Source: Bog-950 sp044225825
Lineage (GTDB): Bacteria > Bacteroidota > Bacteroidia > Chitinophagales > LD1
Direction: 5' to 3'
NCBI GenBank assembly: GCA_044225825.1
Contig: JBGAIB010000004.1
Location: 310,001 to 374,000 of the forward strand
Length of the DNA stretch: 64,000 nucleotides
Shown here: piece by piece, positions 1 through 8,287 of the stretch
Layout: each line of letters starts with the position of its first letter
Numbering within the stretch: position 1 is the first letter of the stretch
The notes under the pieces: generated by a model
The model's input: the letters and a program-made list of their open reading frames with translations, nothing else
Database searches by the model: none
Told to the model about the DNA's origin: nothing
Translations under genes and position numbers: made by a program

Positions 1-1676
1 ACCGAAATGGCTGCGCCCGAGGTATTGGCAATGGATGAAACAGAAAGAGCCTCGCCGCCTGCTGCAGAGGTAACATCGCTAACCGGCGGGTTGTTTACTA
101 TAATATTACCGCTAGTAGCATTGGTGGTGCCGGCATTGCCGTCATCTACCGTTACTGTTACAGTAGCGCCGCCGTTGGTAAACTGAAAGTTGGAAGGAAA
201 AGTAAATACACCGGCAGCAAATGAGCCGTTGGCATTTGCCATACCTAAGCTGCCGGAGTTAGTGATAGTAACCGTGCTGGTTACATCCTTATCGGTATTG
301 CCGTTGGCATCCTGTGCACGCACCACACCAGCCGTTGTAAAATTGGTATTAGGATCTATAGTGGTGGGTGAAAACGCAGTTGTATAGTTTAAAGCAGTAG
401 CTACTACTACTATAGCGTTATTCGAACTGCCAGATTCTACCGCAGTGCCCGCACCGCTCGCAAAGGCAGTTGTTGTTCCTGTCGTTATGAAATTACTTCT
501 GTCAACCTTAAAAGCAAGATTAAGTCCATCAACGGTAGTAGGTAAGGTACCACCTATGGATGTTTTTAACCATACCTTTAGAGTATAGGTTTTGCTGGTG
601 CCGTCCAGAACTTCTCCTAATTGGCCTGAGCCGGAAGGAATAATTCCAAAGGATAATGTAGTACTACCTACGGCTGCAGTTATGCTATTCGTTCCATCAG
701 TAAGTTCCGCACCTGCTATTGCCTGTGTCCAGTCCGCTATATCATTACCTGTGCCTTGTGCCACGGTAATTTGTCGAATCAAGGTTGGGTTTGGATCGTC
801 GCCTTGAGCGTCATCGTTAACTGTAAAATCGAAATTTAATGACGAAGCTGCTTGCGTGTTAATTAAAGATGATAACGTGGCGGGCTCCGTTCCTGCTCCG
901 ACTGTAACATCTGAAGCTGGAGTTGTAGTAGCAAAGGTCGCATTTACATAAATATCATCTAAGCCGATCTCATCTCGACTGCCGCTTCCGGATACATCAG
1001 CACTACTCCATCGGATATAATAAACTGCTGAAGGGGCAATGTTCAAGCCTGTTATCGTTGTGGATTTGGTTCCTACCAATGCGTAGGTAGGAGATGCATC
1101 TGCAGCAGCCGTTGTTGTATAGTCCAATGCAGCTACCGCAGTGTAGCTGCTATTATCCGAAGAATGGGAAAAGTTAAACGAACTGCCTCTCCCCTGATCG
1201 TTTCTTACGTATATCTTGTAAGAAACATCCAGTGAGGTGATATTGCTTGTCCCGTTATTCTTAATTTTTAAGGTTAGTGTTCCTGGAGCAAAATCCGAAC
1301 CACCTGGCTGAATTAATAGAGCTGGGTTAGAAGCGGAATGCGGGGACATAGTTCCAGCATAAAATCCACCAGTAGTCACAGCAGCTGAGGTAGCACCACG
1401 GGTGTAATCAGTGGTTGCAGTTGTCTGCGTTCCACCAAATGCCAAGGAGCCATCACTCCAGCCGGTTGCTGCCCACGCATTGGAATTTAATTGACCAGTT
1501 GTTGGTGTCGATTGAAATCCGGCTCCAGTATATGCACCGTTATTTACCCCGCTAATAGTTGAGCTAAAGTCAATGGTACTAGAGGGAGAACCGTTGGTTA
1601 AAGATAATTGAGCCTGCGTGTAATGAATTAACAGCATCGAACAAGCTGTTAAAAGTGTCAGGGAGAGTTTATTCAT
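1..1676 (-). CDS. Large secreted surface protein, C-terminal part beyond the window edge (partial)
   Basis: The minus strand is open from an ATG at 1676 to base 1 without a stop, so about 558 N-terminal residues are present and the rest lies outside the window. The first ~22 residues form a signal peptide ending TQA before QLSLTNG. The rest is rich in Thr, Ser, Gly and Asn, like Bacteroidota adhesins. Two segments opening with a similar phrase (PASDVTVGAGTEP near residue 250 and PVSDVTSAAGGEA near 535) suggest repeated extracellular domains. A T9SS tail is expected but cannot be seen. A TAnnTTTG match (TAGTTTTG) lies at 1718-1711 upstream. I do not recognise a catalytic domain; an adhesive or structural role is inference. 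Confidence 0.85.
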   Translation of the reverse strand, partial: MNKLSLTLLTACSMLLIHYTQAQLSLTNGSPSSTIDFSSTISGVNNGAYTGAGFQSTPTTGQLNSNAWAATGWSDGSLAFGGTQTTATTDYTRGATSAAVTTGGFYAGTMSPHSASNPALLIQPGGSDFAPGTLTLKIKNNGTSNITSLDVSYKIYVRNDQGRGSSFNFSHSSDNSSYTAVAALDYTTTAAADASPTYALVGTKSTTITGLNIAPSAVYYIRWSSADVSGSGSRDEIGLDDIYVNATFATTTPASDVTVGAGTEPATLSSLINTQAASSLNFDFTVNDDAQGDDPNPTLIRQITVAQGTGNDIADWTQAIAGAELTDGTNSITAAVGSTTLSFGIIPSGSGQLGEVLDGTSKTYTLKVWLKTSIGGTLPTTVDGLNLAFKVDRSNFITTGTTTAFASGAGTAVESGSSNNAIVVVATALNYTTAFSPTTIDPNTNFTTAGVVRAQDANGNTDKDVTSTVTITNSGSLGMANANGSFAAGVFTFPSNFQFTNGGATVTVTVDDGNAGTTNATSGNIIVNNPPVSDVTSAAGGEALSVSSIANTSGAAIS

Positions 1677-1710
1677 ATGTCAGAGTTAGTGTGTGTCAGA
1701 AAAACGTCGG

Positions 1711-1718
1711 CAAAACTA
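1711..1718 (-). promoter_or_regulatory. Bacteroidota -7 promoter element for the truncated surface protein
   Basis: On the minus strand the bases read TAGTTTTG, an exact TAnnTTTG match, 34 bases before the ATG at 1676. No clear TTG-type -33 element was found at the ideal distance. Confidence 0.45.
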
Positions 1719-2049
1719 AGTGAAACCACCTAAAAAAGGCGATTCGCTTATTAACTAATTTTTAATTTGTTCTTAAATATGTTAATAACCTGCTCTACTA
1801 CTGTAAATCAAGTTAGTAGCCCGCTAACCGGGGCTTAGGTGAGTACGTTAAAACAACGCATTGCTGCGTCAGGGGTAGCACAAAAATAAGATTAATGCTA
1901 TGGCTTGTCAATAGGCTAAGGCACTATTCATCATTTCTTAATATGCACATCCTATCCCCATTCACCCGTCACCCATCCGGTTTTTAATTCCTGCCCCATT
2001 TTTGTGCTCCTGGTTTCAGAGCCCGGCAGCCGGTTTTGCCTGCTATTTT

Positions 2050-2057
2050 TATATTTG
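2050..2057 (+). promoter_or_regulatory. Bacteroidota -7 promoter element before the DUF2167 gene
   Basis: TATATTTG matches TAnnTTTG exactly and ends only 14 bases before the ATG at 2072, which would give a leader of about ten bases or less. Confidence 0.5.
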
Positions 2058-2071
2058 AAAAAATTCCTTTC

Positions 2072-3007
2072 ATGAAAACACTGCGATTCGCACTTTTCCC
2101 CCTTCTGTTGACCTTATTTATGGTAACGCCTGCGCTGGCCGAAACAAAGGCAGCCGAAGCAGATGCCACCGACACGGTAGAAGAAGTGAGCTTTGCCTTT
2201 AAAAGACTACTCTTCAACAACGCCGGCGAAACCGTAACTATTGGCAGTAACCTGGCTACCTTTGTAGTGCCCGAGGGGTTTAAGTACCTGGATGGCCGTC
2301 AGGCAGAATATGTAATGCACGACTTGTTCAACAACCCGCCCGATCCGAACAACCTGGGCATGATTGTACCTGCCGCTTGTAACGATACCATCCCCGATAC
2401 CTGGGTAATTACCATCAACTACACCAACGAAGGTCATGTTAAAGATGATGATGCCAAGGACATTAACTATGATGATCTACTAAAGGACATGCAGAAGTCG
2501 GTAGAGGAAAGTAAAGAAGAACGCCGCAAACAAGGATACGCGGTTATGACCCTCCTGGGTTGGGCCTCGCCGCCATACTACGATGAAAAGGAAAAGAAAC
2601 TGCACTGGGCCAAACGCTTTAGTGTAGAGGGTAACGAAGAAGAAACCCTTAACTACAACATCCGGGTATTAGGCCGCGAAGGTGTACTTGAACTGAATGC
2701 TATTGGTGCCACTACCGACCTGGACGATATAAAATCGCATTTAAATCCTGTATTGGCGGCAGTTAACTTTACCGACGGCAACCGCTACGCCGATTTTAAA
2801 GAAGGCACCGATAAAACTGCCGCTTATGGTATAGCGGGTTTAATAACCGGTGGTGTGCTGCTTAAAACCGGACTGCTGGCTAAAATCGGCCTCATCTTCC
2901 TTAAGTTCGCCAAACTGATATTTGTAGGTGCTGCTGCGCTGATTGGTGGCATTGTAAAGTTCTTTAAAGGCAAATCGGGTAACGATACCGATACCCCTGC
3001 CTCGTAA
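2072..3007 (+). CDS. DUF2167 domain membrane protein
   Basis: 311 residues. The start is the ATG at 2072 because it opens a clean signal peptide (MKTLRFALFPLLLTLF ... TPALA). An in-frame start 36 bases upstream would put polar residues before it and would include the promoter. Residues ~45-90 carry the family pattern: FNNAGETVTIG, a VPEGFKYLDG stretch, then NNPPDPNNLGMI. The C-terminal ~60 residues are Gly/Leu/Ile-rich and hydrophobic, consistent with a membrane anchor, and end in a basic tail. DUF2167 has no established biochemical role known to me. It appears to be a single-gene transcript: promoter at 2050-2057 and a strong hairpin terminator 23 bases after the stop. Confidence 0.88.
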   Translation: MKTLRFALFPLLLTLFMVTPALAETKAAEADATDTVEEVSFAFKRLLFNNAGETVTIGSNLATFVVPEGFKYLDGRQAEYVMHDLFNNPPDPNNLGMIVPAACNDTIPDTWVITINYTNEGHVKDDDAKDINYDDLLKDMQKSVEESKEERRKQGYAVMTLLGWASPPYYDEKEKKLHWAKRFSVEGNEEETLNYNIRVLGREGVLELNAIGATTDLDDIKSHLNPVLAAVNFTDGNRYADFKEGTDKTAAYGIAGLITGGVLLKTGLLAKIGLIFLKFAKLIFVGAAALIGGIVKFFKGKSGNDTDTPAS

Positions 3008-3029
3008 CGCTTAACCGTTCACCCCACTC

Positions 3030-3056
3030 AGGCGCGGCTAACACCGCGCCTTTTTT
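3030..3056 (+). terminator. Rho-independent terminator after the DUF2167 gene
   Basis: Stem AGGCGCGG / CCGCGCCT with a 6-base loop, followed by TTTTTT. It starts 22 bases after the stop codon at 3007. Confidence 0.85.
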
Positions 3057-3077
3057 ATGGTATAAGCACAAACTTCC

Positions 3078-3838
3078 GGCTGTTCAAGTTCCCCTCCTCC
3101 CGATACTTCGGGATTCAGGAGGGGTGTCAGTACTACATGGAGCGTATTCATAGCTTGTCCTGAGCGCAGCTGAAGGAGGGTGGTCGGCACCCTTGCATAA
3201 CTCACCACCCCAACCCCAAAATCCGGCTGTTCAAGTTCCCCTCCTGATTCAGGAGGGGTGTCAGGAATACGGGAAGCGTATTCATAGCTTGTCCTGAGCG
3301 AAGCCGAAGGAGGGTGGTCGGCACGCTTGCCTAACTCACCACCCCAACCCCAAAATCCAGCTGTTCAAGTTCCCCTCCTCCCGATACTTCGGGATTCAGG
3401 AGGTGTGTTAGGAATACGGGAAGTGTATACTTAGCTTGTCCTGAGCGAAGCCGAAGGAGGGTGGTCGGCACCCTTGCCTAATCCACTACCCTACCCCAAA
3501 AATCCGGCTGTTCAAGTTCCCCTCCTGATTCAGGAGGGGTGTCAGGAATACGGGAAGCGTATTCATGACGGGTGGTCGGCACACTTGCCTAACTCACCAC
3601 CTTACCCCAAAAATCCTGGCTGTTCAAATTCCCCTCCTGATTCAGGAGGGGTGGCAGGAATACGGGAAGCGTATTCCTGACGGGGTGGTCGGCACACCCG
3701 CCTAACTCACCACCCCAACCCCAAAATCCGGCTGTTCAAATTCCCCTCCTGATTCAGGAGGGGTGGCAGGAATACGGGAAGCGTATTCATGACGGGGTGG
3801 TCGGCACACTTGCCTAACTCACCACCTTACCCCAAAAA
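3078..3838. repeat. Six imperfect tandem intergenic repeats, 110-147 bp each
   Basis: Units begin with GGCTGTTCAA (or one variant) at about 3078, 3225, 3359, 3506, 3618 and 3730. Each contains a hairpin-forming CCCCTCCTGA / TCAGGAGGGG arm pair (some with an inserted CCCGATACTTCGGG hairpin), GGAATACGGGAAGCGTATTC, GGTGGTCGGCAC and an A/C-rich tail. The longer units also carry CTTGTCCTGAGCGAAGCCG, a word I associate with dispersed Bacteroidota intergenic repeats. One diverged and one near-perfect unit recur at 43020-43275. Not coding: the reading frames inside are translated repeats. Confidence 0.85.
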
Positions 3839-4225
3839 TCCCGATTGTTTTAGTAAGAGCTAGTTTAACAAATAATATAAGAACATTTATTTGAAACAAT
3901 AAATCTTTATTATTACCTTTACTGCCCGAGCTCTTTGACCACCCGGCAAACACTAAGCCCATACCCCGGACTAAAAACCAAGGTCCGTGGGGCCGTAGCA
4001 GGAATATGCCCCATTCACAATCACATTAAATTTTCTCCGATTTGTGCACTTCAAAATCAACTGCACAAATGTGCACAAATGGCGAAACCGGTCGGTGGCA
4101 AACCCTGAAATTCAGCCTCATTTAACAGAAAAAACCCTCATATAAAATTTTCCCTAACTTGTGCACAAGCAAAAAACCTGCACAAGCATGCACAAGCAGT
4201 GTTGATAACCTTCCGGTCTCCAAAC
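3839..4225 (+). repeat. Composite repeat module, copy A (AT-rich linker plus GTGCAC palindromes)
   Basis: Starts with CCGATTGTTTTAGTAAG right after the tandem units and is closely similar to 43281-43650. It includes a TTTACTGCCCGAG...TTTGACCAC segment and a cluster of GTGCAC-containing words (TTGTGCACTT near 4041, GTGCACAAAT near 4070, TTGTGCACAAGC near 4159), ending CAAGCAGTGTTGATAACC. Copies B and C lie at 43281-43700 and, inverted, at 56438-56700. In copy A the reading frame that is open in B and C is interrupted by stops. Confidence 0.8.
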
Positions 4226-4257
4226 CTCAGCCCAACCGCCTATATTTATCCATCGAT

Positions 4258-5313
4258 ATGAAAAAGCTACTCCCCTTTCTATTTGTCATGTTGCTCGCAC
4301 AACTGCTTTTCAGCCAGTGTGCTATTGATAGTTCTATCCAGGCACCGGGTTTCCATCCCGATACCGGTTCTTTTCTAAAACCTGCCTGCACCGGTTCGCA
4401 ATACGAGGATGTGATACAGATTTACGTGCCCACTACGGTTACTATTGCTATTGGCACATATCCGGTGGAGTATGTGCAACTCGATTCGGTACCCGATTTC
4501 CCTGCGACCCTGCATTATGCTACCAACCCGGCCTCTGGCAAACTCAATGGTGGCGAACGGGGCTGTATCAATGTGTTCGGACAGGTAAATGTACCGCCCG
4601 GCGATTATAAGTTCACCATCCACTATACGGCTGTTTTCACCTTTAATGGTGGCTCCATTCCGTTAAACCTGCTGGCCCCTTATAAATTGCATGTAGATAC
4701 CGGCACCCGTACCTATTATACCTATGCCGATACGGCCTGCTCCAACCGCGGCTACTACTTTAACGGCCAATGGCAAAACCTTACGGGTACCTATAACGAT
4801 ACCATCAGCAACAGTGCCGGCTGCGATTCGGTAATTACCTTAAACCTGTTTATACAAAACTTTGACACGACCCTTACTATTAGCAACGATACCTTGATAG
4901 CACCAACCGGTTATAGCAACTATACCTTTTATAGTTGCGGCGCTCAAACCGTATTACAAAGCGGCAGCAATAACCGCTTTGTTTGCTCCCCCGGCGATGC
5001 CTATCGGGTGAGCATGAGCAGCGGGCAATGCAGCGATACTACTACCTGCTTTGCTTTTTCCGGCTTCTCCAATCTAAATACCGAAACCATTTACACTTGG
5101 CCTAATCCTGTAAGCAGCAATCTTAATCTGCGCTTTACCGATAACGCGCCCCGCGAACTAAGCTTGTATGACATTAACGGACGGCTTTGCTTACAAACGC
5201 AGGCACAATCGGCCACAGCAATAATGGATGTGCAACAGCTAAGCACCGGCTGTTATCTGCTGTTGGTTAAATCAGCATCGGGCAACAGCCGTATAAGAGT
5301 AGATAAGCAGTAA
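4258..5313 (+). CDS. Secreted protein with T9SS type A sorting domain
   Basis: 351 residues from the ATG at 4258, which opens a signal peptide (MKKLLPFLFVMLLAQLLFS). A longer frame starting at 4159 would encode repeat DNA and is not credible. The middle is Thr/Tyr/Asn-rich with several Cys, and contains a SAGCDSVITLNL phrase typical of Bacteroidota secreted proteins. The last ~75 residues match the type A sorting pattern: WPNPVSSNLNL, LYDINGRL, then STGCYLLLV and a basic end. It should be exported by Sec, then secreted or surface-attached by T9SS. A TATATTTA motif 11 bases before the ATG may be its promoter. No enzyme domain was recognised. Confidence 0.88.
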   Translation: MKKLLPFLFVMLLAQLLFSQCAIDSSIQAPGFHPDTGSFLKPACTGSQYEDVIQIYVPTTVTIAIGTYPVEYVQLDSVPDFPATLHYATNPASGKLNGGERGCINVFGQVNVPPGDYKFTIHYTAVFTFNGGSIPLNLLAPYKLHVDTGTRTYYTYADTACSNRGYYFNGQWQNLTGTYNDTISNSAGCDSVITLNLFIQNFDTTLTISNDTLIAPTGYSNYTFYSCGAQTVLQSGSNNRFVCSPGDAYRVSMSSGQCSDTTTCFAFSGFSNLNTETIYTWPNPVSSNLNLRFTDNAPRELSLYDINGRLCLQTQAQSATAIMDVQQLSTGCYLLLVKSASGNSRIRVDKQ

Positions 5314-5340
5314 TTACTGCAGCATATTTTTATTACTATA

Positions 5341-5370
5341 ATGGATGTTTGGCGTAGCTGAAACATCCAT
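5341..5370. terminator. Perfect 10-bp inverted repeat downstream of the T9SS gene
   Basis: ATGGATGTTT and AAACATCCAT flank a 10-base loop, starting 28 bases after the stop at 5313. It is followed by ATTATTTTTC rather than a clean U-run, so termination is plausible but unproven. Confidence 0.45.
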
Positions 5371-5603
5371 GCACGAATTATTTTTCCGAAAACATTTGGA
5401 GATTTAAAGCGATGCAACTTTATTTGCAGCACAAATGAAATCGAACACACACATAATCTCTCAAGCCCACGCCATGTGGTGTATGTGTATGTGCTGTTGT
5501 ATGTGCTAATAGCAACAGATCCTATTCGTTAGTATTTCCTGTTTGTTTTATTCCCTGGTCTCTTTTAAGTCCTTAAAAAGTGAAAGTTCGTATACACATA
5601 TAT

Positions 5604-5681
5604 CTGTTCCCCAACAGTAACCGCCGATGTAAAGGTGTGCTGCCTGCACCACCCATGCCCCGCCGGGGGCCGGGTACCTTT
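5604..5681 (+). ncRNA. Candidate structured leader RNA upstream of metY (possible cis-regulator)
   Basis: Base pairing readable by eye: CTGTT/AACAG (5604-5608 with 5613-5617, loop CCCC). Then a closed three-way arrangement with outer stem AAAGGT/ACCTTT (5631-5636 with 5676-5681), a hairpin GTGC/GCAC (5637-5640 with 5646-5649), and a long arm ACCC/GGGT (5651-5654 with 5672-5675) continuing as GCCCC/GGGGC (5657-5661 with 5666-5670). Its position, 76 bases before the metY ATG, suits a methionine-responsive leader or attenuator. It does not match the SAM-I or SAM-II consensus I know. TACCTTTG at 5675-5682 is also a perfect -7 promoter match, so the region could instead be promoter DNA. Confidence 0.4.
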
Positions 5682-5757
5682 GTTTCCCTCTTTAGCGGAA
5701 ACCTGAAACTGTTTGGATTAAAGATATTTCTCAATTAATACGATAAACAATAAAACA

Positions 5758-7104
5758 ATGAGCAACTATAAATTTGAAACACTGCAACTGCATGCCGGCC
5801 AGGTAGCCGATCCCGTAACCAAATCGCGCGCTGTGCCTATTTATCAAACCTCCTCCTACGTATTCGATAATGCCGACCACGCTGCCAACCTGTTTGGCTT
5901 AAAGGAATTTGGTAATATCTATACCCGCATCGGTAACCCAACTACCGATGTGTTCGAAAAACGTATAGCCGCACTCGAAGGCGGTGTAGCAGCCCTTGCC
6001 ACAGCCAGCGGGCAAGCGGCCCAGTTTATTGCCCTTACCAATCTGTTAGAAGCCGGCGATAACTTTGTAAGTACTTCCTATCTGTATGGCGGCACTTATA
6101 ACCAATTCAAGGTGTCCTTCAAAAAGCTGGGGATAGAAGCCCGCTTTGCCGAAGGCGATAAACCGGAGAGTTTTGAGAAGTTGATTGATGGCAAAACCAA
6201 GGCCATTTACCTCGAAACCATCGGCAACCCGCAACTCAACATCCCCGACTTTGAAGCGATAGCCGCCCTGGCTAAAAAACACGATATACCATTGGTGGTA
6301 GACAACACCTTTGGTGCAGCTGGTTACTTGTTTCGCCCCTTGGAACATGGGGCTAACATAGTAGTGCAGTCAGCCACAAAATGGATTGGTGGCCACGGCA
6401 CCAGTATTGGTGGCGTTATTGTGGATGGGGGCAATTACAATTGGGGCAATGGTAAATTCCCTCAGTTTACCGAACCGAGTGAAGGTTACCATGGCCTGCG
6501 CTTCTGGGAAGTGTTCGGCACCGATGGACCTTTCGGCAACATCGCCTTTATCATCCGCGCCCGTGTAGAAGGGCTGCGCGATCATGGTCCGGCTTTAAGT
6601 CCTTTCAATGCATTCTTGCTTTTACAGGGTTTAGAAACCTTATCGCTACGCGTGCAACGTACTACCGATAATGCTTTGGCATTGGCAAAGTGGCTGGAAA
6701 AAAGCGAGTTTGTAGACAAGGTTATCTATCCCGGACTGGAGAGCAACCCGTATTACAAACAGGCTAAAAAATACCTGCGTAACGGTTTCGGTGGCGTGCT
6801 CAACTTCGAAGTTAAAGGTGGCAAGGAAGCTGCAAAAGCTTTTATCAACAACCTCAAACTCATCAGCCATCTGGCCAATGTAGGCGATGCAAAAAGCCTG
6901 GCCATTCACCCGGCCAGTACTACGCACGAGCAATTAAGCGAAGCGGAACAATTGGCTGCCGGCGTAACACCGGGCCTTATCCGCATCAGCGTAGGCATCG
7001 AGCATGTCGAAGACATCCTGGGCGATATCCGTCAATCGTTTGATGCAATTAAAGCAAGCACAGGCACACTGGCTGGCGATACAACGCCGCCGGTTGCCCG
7101 CTAA
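5758..7104 (+). CDS. metY: O-acetylhomoserine sulfhydrylase (O-acetylhomoserine aminocarboxypropyltransferase)
   Basis: 448 residues, a PLP enzyme of the Cys/Met metabolism family that converts O-acetylhomoserine plus sulfide to homocysteine in the cytoplasm. Visible features: N-terminal FETLQLHAGQ, PIYQTSSYVF, YTRIGNPT (about 55-62), the Asp-containing VVDNTFG near 180-186, and the PLP lysine in SATKWIGGHG (Lys208). Length is normal for MetY and longer than cystathionine lyases. It is first in a metY-metX-hom cluster, and metX makes its substrate. A gap of 160 bases to metX could allow a second promoter. The alternative cystathionine gamma-synthase is less likely given the length and the company of metX. 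Confidence 0.95.
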   Translation: MSNYKFETLQLHAGQVADPVTKSRAVPIYQTSSYVFDNADHAANLFGLKEFGNIYTRIGNPTTDVFEKRIAALEGGVAALATASGQAAQFIALTNLLEAGDNFVSTSYLYGGTYNQFKVSFKKLGIEARFAEGDKPESFEKLIDGKTKAIYLETIGNPQLNIPDFEAIAALAKKHDIPLVVDNTFGAAGYLFRPLEHGANIVVQSATKWIGGHGTSIGGVIVDGGNYNWGNGKFPQFTEPSEGYHGLRFWEVFGTDGPFGNIAFIIRARVEGLRDHGPALSPFNAFLLLQGLETLSLRVQRTTDNALALAKWLEKSEFVDKVIYPGLESNPYYKQAKKYLRNGFGGVLNFEVKGGKEAAKAFINNLKLISHLANVGDAKSLAIHPASTTHEQLSEAEQLAAGVTPGLIRISVGIEHVEDILGDIRQSFDAIKASTGTLAGDTTPPVAR

Positions 7105-7264
7105 GATATTTTTTTGGTAGGTCCTCCGCAGGCGGCGGAAAGCCAAACGTGTTTACTGCAACAGAACTTAGCCTATAGGGGATTGTTTTGGTAACATAAT
7201 AAGGACAGGGGTAGCTGTAAACACAGGCACTCCAATGCCGCGGGGACCTTTTTTAAAACAGAGC

Positions 7265-8245
7265 ATGCATACAGAAGTATATAAACACAACGGTGTTTTA
7301 GTGCTGGAGAACGGTGAAATACTGGAGCAGCCCGAAATTGCTTATTGTGCCTGGGGCACACTAAACAACGACGCATCCAATGTTATTTATATCTGCCACG
7401 CACTAACAGCTAATGCCGATGTGGCCGACTGGTGGCCGGGAACAACGGGCAGCGGTCTGCTGTTTGATACCGACAAGTATTATGTGATTTGTGCCAATAT
7501 ACTTGGCAGTTGCTATGGCACTACCGGCCCCGGCAGCAATAATCCTGATACCAAACAACCCTATGGCCGCAACTTTCCATTTCTTTCCATCCGCGACCTT
7601 GTAAAAGGCCATCAACTGCTGGCCAAACACTTAAACATACGCAGCATCCACCTGTTATGCGGTGGCTCCTTAGGCGGGCAACAGGCTATGGAATGGGCCA
7701 TTACTGAACCTGATTTCATCAAACAGCTTTTTGTAATAGCCACTAATGCCCGCCACTCGGCCTGGGGCATTGCCTTCAACGAAGCACAACGCATGGCACT
7801 TGAACTGGGCGAAAATGGCCTGGAAGCAGCACGGGCTATAGCCATGCTTAGCTATCGCAATTACCATATGTTCGAGAAAACACAAACCGATCCCGAACAC
7901 AAAACTGATGGCTTTCTTGCCTCCGGCTATCAGCGCTACCAGGGTCAAAAGCTCAAAAAGCGCTTTAATGCCGATAGCTATTATACGCTCAGCAAAGCCA
8001 TGGATTCGCACAATGTTGGCCGCGGTAGGGGTACGGTAGAACACGCCCTGCGAACCATAAAAGCTAAAACGCTTGTTGTAGGCATAAGTTCCGACATCCT
8101 GTTCCCCGTAAACGAACAGCAGCTTTTAGCGGAATACATACCGGGTGCGAAACTCAAGGTAATAGGCTCGCAATACGGGCACGATGGCTTTTTGATAGAA
8201 ACACCTACCATAACCCAGTTGCTGAAAGAAACACTTGATATCTGA
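7265..8245 (+). CDS. metX: Homoserine O-acetyltransferase
   Basis: 326 residues from the ATG at 7265; the in-frame ATG at 7235 would add ten atypical residues. An alpha/beta-hydrolase-fold acyltransferase that transfers acetyl from acetyl-CoA to homoserine. The nucleophile elbow GGSLGGQQ places Ser135; the catalytic Asp is likely in ISSDILFP and the His in YGHDGFLIE near the C-terminus. The family phrase ANILGSCYGTTGP is present. Slightly short (usual ~330-380), but all three catalytic motifs are there. It sits between metY, which uses its product, and hom, which makes its substrate. Confidence 0.95.
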   Translation: MHTEVYKHNGVLVLENGEILEQPEIAYCAWGTLNNDASNVIYICHALTANADVADWWPGTTGSGLLFDTDKYYVICANILGSCYGTTGPGSNNPDTKQPYGRNFPFLSIRDLVKGHQLLAKHLNIRSIHLLCGGSLGGQQAMEWAITEPDFIKQLFVIATNARHSAWGIAFNEAQRMALELGENGLEAARAIAMLSYRNYHMFEKTQTDPEHKTDGFLASGYQRYQGQKLKKRFNADSYYTLSKAMDSHNVGRGRGTVEHALRTIKAKTLVVGISSDILFPVNEQQLLAEYIPGAKLKVIGSQYGHDGFLIETPTITQLLKETLDI

Positions 8246-8287
8246 TTAACCTGATTATTAAAAGGGCTTTAGCCCGGAACAAAGATT

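Larger units (their letters stand above)
1677..2071. other. Divergent intergenic region, about 395 bp
   Basis: Separates the minus-strand surface protein from the plus-strand DUF2167 gene. It holds -7 elements for both and a small hairpin (AGCCC at 1818-1822 against GGGCT at 1831-1835). Short ORFs here have no recognisable product. No tRNA-like cloverleaf was seen. Confidence 0.5.
5314..5757 (+). other. 444-bp leader region upstream of metY
   Basis: Contains the inverted repeat at 5341-5370, a GTATGTG-rich low-complexity patch around 5480-5510, and the compact structured segment at 5604-5681. No credible ORF. Confidence 0.6.

Noticed and set aside
1801..1840. tRNA-like hairpin in the first intergenic region
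   Set aside because: Only one short stem is present; no acceptor stem, T-loop GTTCGA or anticodon arm.
3474..3680. 68-codon ORF inside the tandem repeats
   Set aside because: It translates two repeat units (PNPLPYPKNP twice) and has no independent support; other units are not open in that frame.
3078..3838. CRISPR array in the tandem repeat region
   Set aside because: Units are 110-147 bp and repetitive throughout; there are no short identical repeats alternating with unique spacers and no cas genes.
5580..5757. Classical SAM-I or SAM-II riboswitch before metY
   Set aside because: The characteristic core sequences (AGAGGTGGAGGGA-type P1/P2 junction; SAM-II pseudoknot core) are not present; only a different compact structure is seen.
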